64,000 nucleotides of DNA, from NCBI RefSeq assembly GCF_000264905.1, contig NW_006763134.1, forward strand, positions 344,916-408,915. Direction: 5' to 3'. The translations under genes were made by a program, and so were the position numbers. The stretch is from Stereum hirsutum FP-91666 SS1 (Eukaryota; Basidiomycota; Agaricomycetes; Russulales; Stereaceae). How positions within the stretch are numbered: position 1 is the first letter of the stretch; every line of letters starts with the position of its first letter. The notes beneath the pieces were generated by a model. It saw only the letters and a program-made list of their open reading frames with translations, was not told the DNA's origin and made no database searches. Positions 1 to 10,379 of this stretch are shown piece by piece.

Positions 1-676
1 AGACTCCGTGGTGGCGAGTTCGCCACTCAATTGATAAGCGCCCTGCAGAGTGAGCCATGGTTGGTTCCAAAGTTGCCTTTTCCTTATGACCAGTTTCCAA
101 CCGACTCATCAGAAAACACGTTGGTTGATCCGCTCTTACTCTGTCCACCCAAGACACCCATTTATGAGAGCAGCCCTTTACAACGAGCCGTCTATTCTCA
201 ACGTATCATACCCGGGCCCAAAGTGCTTATTTGAGCTGCTCTTCGATGCATACTCGTGATGCATTCCGCGCTGCCCAGTTCTTCATAACCGCAGTTTTGC
301 CCCTAAACAAGAATCTCCTTGGGTGTATTCTGACTCTGCTGAATTCTCTCCACAGGCGTCTGTGTACAAGGAGCCTGAGATCCGAGCTTCTTTTGAGCAA
401 TAGGTACTGCTGTATGGGCGCTTGCTCATTTCCTCAGTCGCAGTCCCTCCCTTTCTCAGAGTGCATACAGCCCAATTCTCGCACCGCCCATCACCAAGAC
501 CAGCAGGAGAGGTATATATAGCAGGGAGTGCAATGATGTGGCCACAGGCTGCACCTTGATGCTATCTTCATCTCCTGACTCTTTCCGCTCTCCCATCATC
601 CTGCGAGGGTCTCAGAACGACTCCTGCGATTTGGTTGCGTACGTGTCCTGACAGATTCATTGCCGAACGGTCAACG
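1..676. other. Upstream region of the WD40 gene, no gene seen
   Basis: Short open frames occur here but none shows a recognisable domain or a spliceable continuation. The right part is the likely promoter and 5' leader of the WD40 gene, with a TATA-like run and pyrimidine-rich DNA before the ATG. The left edge could hold the 3' end of a gene lying outside the window, which cannot be judged. Confidence 0.5.
513..520 (+). promoter_or_regulatory. TATA-like box of the WD40 gene
   Basis: A TATATATA run about 155-165 bases before the ATG at 677. Position and sequence suit a core promoter, but no transcript start can be seen. Confidence 0.4.
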
Positions 677-2661
677 ATGTCTTCACCGTCTGCGTCGTCG
701 AGTAGTGGTTGGAGCTGGGTTCATGAGGGTACTGGGATCAGAGGTGAGTTGCTTTTGCTAAATGTGTGGCGCGCGCACCAGAAATTGTACGGTCTCCTCA
801 GCCAGTACACCCCTGCGTATACGCTCCCCATGCCGCTCTATCTATGGCATATTGACTGACCAGCTTGTGTCTTCACAGACCAGAGTCCGTCGATCAAGAC
901 AGAGACAGAGTGCGGCGAAGACTGGCAACATATTTCAGATTCTTCATTGGGCTCTGAATCCGATTTCACGGATCTCGAATCGGCAGACGGAAGAGAGCCC
1001 GTTGCTAGTGTCGTTGCTGACCATAATGAGATTCCGCTAGAGCAGTTTCTCATCCGTTTATTTCGGGTCTTTGAGCATCCTAGGTACGTGCGCTTCGTCC
1101 ACACTTACGCCCCCGTGTTGTTCAGTGCTCAACCTCTCGTGTCGCACAGCACAATATATTCGGTAGACATCTCGCACAACGGACGATACGTCGCCACAGG
1201 CAGCGAACACGGTACTCGACTCTACGATCTCTTCACTGGTCCAAGACCAGGGGACCATACCATGTGGTGAGTTCTGTTCCGCTGCAGGTTTTCTCTCTTC
1301 TATTTTCCCGCTATCACACCACGCCGATTGCTCATGGTGTTCCATACAGGCGCTTACTCCCAGAACGTGCTGATCTGCTCAGCGAACAAGCCATCTTGGC
1401 GAACGATGTCGCTATCGTCGGCCCAGCGAGTTCACCGCTATCGGACAGGGACGAGTTCACGCAGCAAGTCGTGAACTTGGGACAAGTATCCGAATCAGAG
1501 TCGGAGGCGAAGTCGACGTCGATCGTGTATCGCGTGCGGTTCAGTCCTGACGGAAGATATCTCGCCACAGGATCGCAGGATAAACAGATCCGGGTACGTT
1601 GGTAGCATTTAGTGTGGCGCTACAGTTCGCAGCATCTTGAGCGCTCATCACGTTTCTTTTCGAAGGTATGGGACGTCACTAGGCGAGGGATCCAGAGCAT
1701 CCTCAAGAGCCACAACAACTGGGTCGTTTCGCTCGATTTCTACCCCTCCGCCAATCGGCTCGTATCCACATCTTTAGATCGCACAGCACGCATATGGAGC
1801 ACCCTGCCCTCATACCGCGCCTGGGATATTTATTCCGACATCGACCACCCCATCACTTTGACACTGAACGATCAACTCACGTCGACAGGCTCACAAGCGG
1901 CCTGGTGCTCTGCGGTTTCTTATGACGGTCTGTTGGTCGCCGTGGGCAGCGAGGATGGGTGTATCAGTTTCTGTAACGCGGTTACGGGAAGGTTGGTAGA
2001 GAGAGTGACGAGGGCCCACGCTGATTGGATCAGTGGGATCGTGTTTTTGGGGGATGGGACAGGCGTAGTGAGCTCGAGTTTTGATGGGACGATCAAGATT
2101 TGGAAATGGGGAAATGATAATGTCGCGAGCGTCCTTGCGAAGCAGAGCATATCAAACCCGGGGCAGGGGGCTGGGGCGGAGGGATTGGGGGCGTTATGCA
2201 CGAAGGTGCTCGAGGACGATGGGGTCAGTGGTTTTATCTATTCTTCACATGGCTATTTTCTGGATTTTTTCAATGCATTCAGGTGCTGACGGAAGAGTTG
2301 GTTGTCGTAGTGCCAGGTCACATCCTTGGTCATCTCTGAAAATGGAGTGTGGATCGTGTCGGGTTCGACTGATGGTACGGTGCGGATATGGGATTCTCGG
2401 GATGGAAGGCTATATCAGTCATTCCATGCACACGACAAAGCTAGTACGTCAGTTTCGTGACTGCTCTTTCTTCCTTGATCTGACGAATTCTATCCCGTCC
2501 TCTTTTTTTTTAGTCGAATCTATAGCTCTTTCCAAAGCAGGAGACCTCCTTGCCACGGCTAGCCGAGACAAGACCGTTCGCTTATGTGAGACCATTCCTG
2601 TGTATATCTTTGCTTAGCGTATTCACAGAGTCTGATCTTTTCTGCAGGGACAGTTAGTTGA
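677..2661 (+). CDS. Tup1-like WD40-repeat protein
   Basis: A multi-exon gene of roughly 450 residues built of WD40 repeats. The N-terminus (MSSPSASSSS) is Ser-rich and acidic and contains an IPLEQFLIRLF segment. The repeats follow, with typical ends such as YSVDISHNGRYVATGSEHGT, RFSPDGRYLATGSQDKQIR joined to VWD, LVSTSLDRTARIW, VVSSSFDGTIKIW, IVSGSTDGTVRIWD and LLATASRDKTVRLW. The last exon adds only TVS before a stop at 2659-2661. Introns include 744-878 and one joining DDG to VTSLVIS near 2230-2326. The fold and order resemble the C-terminal propeller of the Tup1/RcoA co-repressor family, but the N-terminal Tup1 tetramerisation helix is not evident. It may therefore be a paralog or another WD40 scaffold. 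WD40 identity is firm; the co-repressor role is inference. Confidence 0.85.
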
Positions 2662-3472
2662 CCTGAGAATCCACGCTCGACTACGAAGGCCAGAGTCAGA
2701 AAGTTCTACTTACATGAGGATATAAATTATTATCGCTACACACACGCGCATGTATCATCAGATCCTCCACTAGCTTTATTTGCGCAGTTGTGTAAAATAT
2801 ATGCATTCTTCTTTGTGTTAACAGAGGACGGTGCTGAACTTACTGCTAGCAAATATGTGTGTGGCAACCAGTTGTCGCCACTCAGCCCCTTTTTGCGGCC
2901 CGCCCTCGGGCCGCTATTCAACCGCGGCCCTGGGTTTTTTCTCCGCTTCTTCTTCGTCCACCATCACATCCTGACGTCGACCGTCGTCGACGATTAGTGG
3001 TATGAACACCTAGTCAAATTTGCTTTCTCGAACTTGCGACTGTTAGCAGCGCTCATTCTCAAGGGCTCGGGCGCCTCGTAAAATCACTTTTCGGGGCTAG
3101 AGCATCTCCATTTGTCTTCGACCTGCTCATCGTGGCTGAGACATTGCGGTTCCTTGACCCTTTGTTCGTGGCATGATCGCTCGAAAGGCGGTCGAGAGCG
3201 CAATAATTCCCCGGATTTAGTTGCTCTTGCTTGTATTTCCCAGGGCTGTAAGGCATAGTGGATCGGCGTCCTCGAGAGATATCAGTGAAACAGCCCACTC
3301 ACAGCCCCTTCTACGCCGAGCGATCAGCTCGTGTTCCACATCCCCATCATGTCTATTTCTCTAGTTTGTAACTTTCCTTTCTGCTTTCCTCCTCACCTTG
3401 ACGCGGGCCTCAATCTTTCTTTGTACCCAGCTCAAACCCCCGCTGGACGGTTTTTTTCTCCAAGAACCTTTC
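2662..3472. other. Intergenic region between WD40 and GH3 genes
   Basis: No gene is seen. The region holds a GC-rich perfect hairpin at 2895-2914 and a second small inverted repeat at 2975-2992. A pyrimidine-rich leader precedes the GH3 start. Confidence 0.5.
2895..2914. repeat. Perfect GC-rich hairpin
   Basis: The arms GCGGCCCG and CGGGCCGC are exact reverse complements around the 4-base spacer CCCT. A smaller inverted repeat (CGTCGA / TCGACG) lies at 2975-2992. It sits about 235 bases after the WD40 stop, so it could be a 3'-end structure or a protein-binding palindrome of the next promoter. The function is unknown. Confidence 0.6.
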
Positions 3473-6145
3473 ATGTTTTCCAGCGAGAAGGCACTACGGT
3501 TAGGAAGCGCTGCTGCCATCGCCGTAGCACAAGGCGCCTCCGCTTTCTCCGACTGCGTCAATGGTCCTCTTCGAGATAACCTCGTCTGCAATACCACTGC
3601 ACACTTTGTGGACAGGGCGACTTCCCTTATAGAAGAGTTTAACCTCACCGACCTAGTCAACAATACAGTTAACGGTTCTCCGGGAGTCGATCGGTTAGGT
3701 CTGCCACCGTATCAGTGGTGGAACGAGGCACTGGTGAGGTCTCCGTCGGCGACGAAGAAAACGCGAAATTTAATTGACTAACGCGGACGTCCTCTAGCAT
3801 GGTGTAGGGAGTAGTCCTGGCGTGAACTGGGGAAGTGGACCCGACGCTAACTTCACATCCGCAACCTCTTTCCCAGCACCCATCCTCCTCGGCGCCACCT
3901 TCAACGACTCACTCATTGCGTCTATCGCAGACGTCATCTCTACCGAAGCCCGCGCCTTCAATAACTTCAACTACGCCGGCCTCACCTTCTTCACTCCGAA
4001 CATCAATCCATTCAGAGATCCTCGCTGGGGACGTGGTCAAGAAACGCCTGGAGAAGATCCTTATCACCTATCGCGGTATGTTTACCAATACGTCGTCGGA
4101 CTCCAGGGTGGCCTCTCTCCAGACCCCTACTACAAAGTCCTGGCAAACTGCAAGCACGTCCTCGCGTACGATGTGGAGAACTGGGAAGGGAACGACAGGA
4201 CCGGGTTTAACGCGGTCGTTACCACACAGGACCTTTCGGAGTTTTACACCCCTTCATTCCAAGGCTGTCTCAGGGACGCACAAGGCGCGAGCGCTATGTG
4301 CTCTTATAACGCGGTGAACGGTGTTCCGTCCTGCGCAAGCTCCTATATTCTGAAAGATTTGGTGCGGGACTTTTGGGGTTTAGGCGAGCGGGAAGGGTGG
4401 ATCACCGGTGATTGTGGCGCGGTGCAAAATATCTACCAACCGCACGGGTACACCGATACGTTGGTGAATGCGACTGCAGTGGCCATGGACGCTGGCACAG
4501 ATCTTGACTGTGGGGATGTATATTCACCGAATTTATGGACTGCTGTGGTGGAGGGGTTGATCACGGCTGGGCAGATTCAAACAGCCCTTATCCGTCTGTA
4601 CGGTTCCCTCATCAGGTAGGTCCTCGACGTATCCTTCTGTGGTCGCAGGTGTATCTAACTGAGTTCGATAATTGTAGACTTGGCTATTTCGACCCTGCGG
4701 AGCAACAACCCTATCGCTCCTTCGACTGGTCCAACGTCAATACACCCTCCTCTCAGGACCTTGCCTACAACGCCGCTGTCCAGGGCATCGTTCTTCTCGA
4801 AAACGACGGCCTCCTTCCTCTCTCTACCAATGTGAAGAACATCGCACTCATTGGTCCTATGGCCAACGCCACGCTTTCATTGCAAGGCAACTACGCCGGA
4901 ATCGCTCCCTTCGTTATTAGTCCCCAGCAGGCCTTCGAGACCGCAGGTTATAACGTCACATTCGCGTTCGGTACGGGTATCTCGAATAGCGACAACAGCG
5001 GGTATTCGGAGGCACTAGAAGCTGCTCAGGGTGCCGATGTGGTAGTGTTTGTGGGCGGGATCGACAACTCGATCGAGGCAGAGGGACAGGATAGGACGAG
5101 CATCGAGTGGCCTGGGAGTCAGCTCGATTTGATTGGCCAGTTGGGCGAGCTCGGAAAACCGTTGGTAGTCGTGAGGATGGGTGGCGGTCAGTGCGATGAC
5201 TCCACACTCAAGGCTAATGCAACTGTAAGTTCTCTCTTTCATTGTTACGTGTCAGACACATTCTCTAAACGATATCTTGTCCCCCTAATAAAGGTCAACG
5301 CCTTGCTATGGGCCGGATACCCAGGTCAAAGCGGTGGGACCGCTCTGGTCGATATAATATCCGGAAAACAATCCCCCTCAGGGCGTCTGCCCGTAACACA
5401 ATACCCCTCTTCTTACGTTTCCGAGATCGACATGACCGACATGGCTATCCGCCCCAACTCGTCTGGTTCTCCAGGACGGACATACAAATGGTACACAGGC
5501 GCCCCAATATATCCATTCGGGTACGGCATACATTATACCACATTTCGCCTCGCTTGGTCCGACAGCTCTTCCACGACATATAACATACAGGACATCGTCT
5601 CTTCCGCCAATAAGTCGGGCGGATTTGCGGATACTGAGATTCTAGATACGTTCTCACTCCTGGTCACCAACACCGGAAGCAACTACACATCGGACTACGT
5701 AGCACTCCTCTTCGCCAACTCTACCTCTGGGCCTTCTCCTGCGCCCCTGCAGGAACTCGTTGGATATACGAGGGTGCCACATATCACGCCAGGCGGGACG
5801 GCCACAGCAGAGTTGAACGTCACGTTGGGCTCGATATCGCGTGTGGATGAGAATGGAAATTGGATCTTGTATCCGGGGACCTATAATTTGTGGGTAGGGG
5901 TAGATGCGACGGGAGAGGTGTTGAGGGGCAAGACGATTCAGTTGACGGGGAGCCAGGAGACGATTTTAGCTTTTCCGACACCACCTTGGGGTGAGCTGCA
6001 GGCCACTAATGGCAGTAATAGCAATGGAAGTGGGCGAGGGAAGGATGAGAGGTTAGGGAAGACTTTCTATTTGGTGATGCTGAGCGTTATCGTATGCTTT
6101 GTGAACTTTGCTTCGGATTCTTGGCCTTGGCTGCTGTCCCTGTAG
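3473..6145 (+). CDS. GH3 beta-xylosidase with C-terminal hydrophobic anchor
   Basis: Four exons (3473-3733, 3798-4615, 4678-5224, 5294-6145) give 825 residues. The start ATG opens a short N-terminal hydrophobic stretch (about residues 9-25, ending GASAF), a plausible secretion signal. The family is glycoside hydrolase 3 of the fungal xylan 1,4-beta-xylosidase type, which releases xylose from xylo-oligosaccharides. Diagnostic pieces are LPPYQWWNEAL, NPFRDPRWGRGQETPGEDP, CKHVLAYDVENW, ITGDCGAVQNIY (carrying the expected nucleophile Asp), IEAEGQDRTSIEWPGSQ, VRMGGGQCD, LWAGYPGQSGGTAL and YPFGYGIHYTTF, followed by a fibronectin-III-like tail. The usual SDCDAV motif reads GDCGAV here. The last 25-30 residues (FYLVMLSVIVCFVNFASD and onward) are strongly hydrophobic after an NGSNSNGSG linker. 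This suggests a GPI signal or membrane anchor, unlike ordinary secreted members. N-glycosylation sequons are abundant. Confidence 0.93.
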
Positions 6146-6455
6146 AGTGGCTTGTCCGCCAAGCGGAGTACTTCCTTCATCCCACGTACTATAGAGATCT
6201 GAACTCCGCTCTTGCTGTTGTATGTATCCTCTACCTTCTTGTTTCTTGTATTATTCGTGTACTTTAGTTAGAATCAGCTGCCCAAAGTCAAGTACTTATA
6301 TGGATGGGCTCCTACATCTGGCGATCCTTGGACCATCCAAGCCTGAAAATATTAACGCGGTCCGAGATAAGTCACCTATACCCGGGTTATCATCCTGCAT
6401 GTCATGCGGGAAACTAGGATGCGAAGAACAAATTCTGAACATTGACATTTACACT

Positions 6456-6485
6456 GTGGCGCGGTCGGGGACCCACCCGCGCCAC
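6456..6485. repeat. Inverted repeat with GTGGCG core
   Basis: Nine-base arms, GTGGCGCGG and CCGCGCCAC, are exact reverse complements separated by 12 bases. It is one of several GTGGCG-type sites in intergenic DNA of this window. Confidence 0.5.
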
Positions 6486-7455
6486 CCGAGTGAGCACGGC
6501 AAGCGCCGAATGAACTTGGAAGTCCGAAACATGGAAGCCGGAGCCTTGCAGCCTCCATCTCTTTCTTCCTCTCCTAATCCACTCATCCGACATTCACTCG
6601 CACTGCGTTCAGTCTAAGGCCTGAAAATCGCAGGCGATCTGCGAAGCCGTTGCTCATTTCGAGTAACCACGGGTACGTCACATTGCCCCGGAAGTTCTGG
6701 GCAATTATCCCATTATAGCATCGTCCTTCTTCTCCCTTAGTCGTTCTAAATTCCATGCATTTCATCGCTTCCTGGACACTCCCTTTCCCCATAAACTCCG
6801 TGTATCTGAAGGGAAGTTCAATTGAACGACAGGCACGTTCATTGCTGGGCTTATAGCGCCATGGGCTCGCACATCATGATCCCAGCACAGCACAAAATCC
6901 GTTCTGCACTCATGTGGGCTATTGCCGAGGTATTCTGACTTTACCCAGTGCAGAGTTTTCACTGCCTTTACTTGGGATGACCTTGAACGAACAATTTTCG
7001 CTCTTAACGATGATAAATAGACTATTCTCCATACCAGTGTAAGAAGTCCTCACCTGTATGCAGTATTAGTGTTCTCGCCTAGTTCTTATCATTCGCGCTA
7101 CAAGAATCTGTCTTGTCTTTCACCCTGTCCAATTGGAGTTCTCAAAGCTTATATCGTCGCTTCTCCCGCAGTGTTATTCTCAGTTGTGCTCTTCCTGCGC
7201 TCCCTGTGCGGGGCATGTGCTCCTCGCCGAGAACCTTACGGTGCATGAAGCTCGCAATACGATCCAGACAGGACATGCTGGGAAGGACAACTAGGAGAGA
7301 AGTCGCTTCCATAGCATTATCATGATGCGGATGATCTAGGTCCACTAGACTTCCCGCACATACTGCTGGATTGTCTATTCCCGTGTGTACCTTCTTGCTC
7401 CAATCTTATCAGCCAGGTGTGCAACGAACAAGATTTGGAGTGTACAAGCTCCGCA

Positions 7456-7462
7456 TATAAAT
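7456..7462 (+). promoter_or_regulatory. TATA box of first DUF6533 gene
   Basis: TATAAAT lies about 60 bases before the ATG at 7521, a normal fungal core-promoter position. Confidence 0.45.
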
Positions 7463-7520
7463 GTATCCGTGTAGACTTAAAAGAAGGAAGTTGCTTCGGT
7501 CACCCTCCCCAGATTCAATC

Positions 7521-9276
7521 ATGTCACTCTCCGTTCGTGCCCAAGTACTCAAGTGAGTGTTACTTCACTTTCTCGCCGACGTGCCATCACTCCGTTCCTC
7601 AATGTCTGCTTCGGACTAGCCTGGTGACTAGCTACGCGAGGGTTTCCGGCTGTAGTGAGTCATAAATCTTCTCGTACTCTTACTGTTTTCTCTGACCGGA
7701 ATACAGCGTTATTTGCGTTAGACTTTATTCAAACCTTCCCCAAGGAAGTCAGGGCCATTTGGTTCAAACCCTTGAGCTTCAGCTCGCTTCTCTTTCTCTT
7801 GAATCGATACGGCCTCTTCGGCTCGTTAGCCACTAGTCTAGTCATAGCGACGCCAAGTTCCAACCCTCATGTTCATATATCGTATGTGTTTATATGACGG
7901 TGACGCTCATCACAGCTGACAGTGGTTGGTCATCTAGATGCTCTGCGTTGAACGTTGCCGAAGGTGTCTTCCAGACCTTCTCTATCACTGCAACGAACAG
8001 TCAGTCCCTTGTTTAGTGTTCTGTGGCTGGCGGGAAGGCTTCTGTTCTGATCGAGTATGCCATTCCAATCATGCAGTATTGTTTACTCTCAGAGTGTACG
8101 CCATATACGCTCAAAGCAGGAGTGTGCTCGCAATTGCCGGTCTCTTGATGTTTCCGAGACTATTCCTTGATATATGGGTGCGTCTGGGGCTTAGCTGAAT
8201 CTGAGTGTATCGTACTGTACGCTCACATTTTCCTTTGCTTTTCTTAGCAATATTCTATGACAGAATATGTACCACCAGTAGATGGCCAGAAGATTTTACG
8301 AGCGTGTAATTTTGGATATCGCAGTCCCGCTTTTCAATCACGGTATGTGGCCCTTACTCGCATCTCAAAGCTTAATTAAGGCGAGAGGCTTGTCCCGTTA
8401 GATGTAAGTTTAAGAAGCATCGAGAGTGCGCTGTTCTGCTGACTTCTTCTATAGCTCAGTTGGCAATTTCGGTGTCACAAATGGCCTTCGATACCTATAT
8501 GATCGTTCTTACGGTCAGAAAAACCGCAGACCATGCGATGGGAATGCGACGACTCAGCCAAAAGAGCATCTCTCAGCTCCTTTTGCGTGACGGTGGGTCC
8601 CCATCACTCAATGACATCAACTGCGCAGACGTGCTAATTTTCTCTTCTACATTCAGGTTTACTCTACTTTGTGTGCGTCTCTTGAATCTCATCATATACT
8701 GTAATGACGAATCTGACTCGGCTTCTAGTGCCGCCTTTGTCCTCGCAGGTGTACAGGCTGGTATGGTCGTAGTGAGTTCTCGCCTATCGCCTATCGTCCA
8801 GTGTCCATCGTTCTGACAAAACTGGGCATGCAGGCCTCCTTCATTAACCCCGAAGTAAGTCTCTCCAAGATGTCGGCATAGGATCCTGATGTATTGACCG
8901 TCAACAGATAGGATCCGCATCATTTGTGGTCACTATAACACCGTACTTCGTCGTGTCGGTTTCTCATCTTCCTTGTGGTGGGTGAATCCCGTTCTAATAA
9001 GTGACCAACCTTAGACTTCCAATGATACTTGTGAACCGCCTCGTCCTCAACCTACGTAACTTCGACGCTGAATGTGACGGCGCCGAATCGCGTTCCGGTA
9101 CTACGGTGTTGGACTCGATTTTAGCATTCACGTCTAACCGGTGGGTGGGAAACATGGGAGCGCCCCTTGACTACACCGACTGGGACTTGGGTCTAGATGT
9201 TGTTCCAGAAGAAGAGGGACTTGGGAATGAGGACACTCTACATGAGGTAGACCAAGCAGTAGTAGGAAGCGCATAG
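7521..9276 (+). CDS. DUF6533-type multi-pass membrane protein, copy 1
   Basis: Many small exons join into a membrane protein of the Agaricomycete DUF6533 family, whose function is unknown. Exon 1 is 7521-7552 and exon 2 is 7620-7654. They join as MSLSVRAQVLNLVTSYARV then SGCTLFALDFIQTFPKEV, followed by RAIWFKPLSFSSLLFLLNRY, the family's conserved first segment. Later pieces include NVAEGVFQTFSITAT, VLFTLRVYAIYAQSRSVLAI, LFLDIW, AQLAISVSQMAFDTYMIVLT, SQLLLRDG, AFVLAGVQAGMVV, SFVVTITPYFVVS and ILVNRLVLNLRNFDAE. The last exon has a soluble acidic tail with WVGNMGAPLDYTDWD. About seven hydrophobic segments are expected. It is a tandem paralog of the gene at 10380-12201, with matching exon sizes at the 5' end. 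Exon borders in the middle are approximate. Confidence 0.85.
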
Positions 9277-10379
9277 AATTGGTTGATACTGGTGGTGAGT
9301 GATATGTATGGGCTCCGTTCCCTACACTAACGATAATTCGACGTTCTCTAGCTATTATGCACACTTACGGACGCCAAAAAGCATCCGGGTAGTCCCTGCG
9401 GAAATTGTGTAGTCATTTGGACTGACTGGGCTACAAAGCCACGATATGGCTCTCCATACTTCGTCCGGCGCTTTCTCTTATATCAGTAGGGCAATTTCTC
9501 ATCCAGAAAGCCAACTTCCTTCCTCGTTCTTTCTCGAGCACAGTGCTCCAGGTCATTCCGGACAATTCACACCAAGATCCGGTATATTTCAGTGAAGTGG
9601 TCCTGTAGCGACTGCAATTCATGGAGAAGCGTCAGATGTCTGCCCGAGGCTCCTAGGATATATACCATTCCTGGAGTATGTAGCAAATGGGGTACGATAG
9701 CCTGAAGCTGTCCAAACATGTTCACATCGGCAGCAATATCCTTGACCATCCCGCTCTGCACGGCTTTACCAGGCCGAGCGGTCCTATTCTCCAATGCCGG
9801 ATCTCTATGGTCGTCGGTGCTCTCACCACTAGCTTGAGACCAACTTTAACTTCAAAACCGTCCCGGACTTGAAGAGGCTCCGATGTGCTGTGAGTCGCAA
9901 TAAATTTTCCATGCCGCTGCATCAAGGGTTTACAAGGAGTTTACCAAGGTGGACCTTCTCCCGCTATGGTGGCGTGTAGCTTTATCTATTCCACTTCAAA
10001 GCATGTTTCACCGATATCTTCTACGTCGAATGCCGTGATTGGTGCTCCGAAGTAAAAAGCATTCGACTACAATCGTCATATGCTGTGTAAAAGCGCGGCT
10101 TTCCATGTTCAATATTCTGACATATCACCTCTTTTCCCGCTTTGGGTAATGAAACGCGATGTTTGCAGCTCTGAAGCACCTTATGCAGTTATGTTTGATA
10201 TGCAACCTTCTGATAACCCCCAACAGCGTATACGGGGATACTGTCACTGATGAACATCGTCTTCCAAAGCGCGGTCATGAGCCCGATATCTCGAGAACAT
10301 GCCCGATATAGCTCTACTACTTAAGAGAAGGTCGCTGGAATTGTTGTTCACTCCGTAGTTCCCTCCTCCGCTTGCCATC
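9277..10379. other. Spacer between the two DUF6533 genes
   Basis: No intact gene is seen. On the minus strand at about 9434-9925 several short adjoining open stretches look protein-like (for example VKVGLKLVV and LQAIVPHLL), but stops interrupt them and no family could be named. They may be a decayed gene fragment or chance. Confidence 0.35.

Larger units (their letters stand above)
6146..7520. other. Intergenic region, no gene seen
   Basis: About 1.4 kb without a convincing coding exon. It contains the inverted arms GTGGCGCGG (6456-6464) and CCGCGCCAC (6477-6485), and near its right end the TATA box of the next gene. Confidence 0.5.

Noticed and set aside
3835..4317. 160-codon frame inside the GH3 gene
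   Set aside because: It is a shadow frame of the second GH3 exon, which carries clear catalytic motifs.
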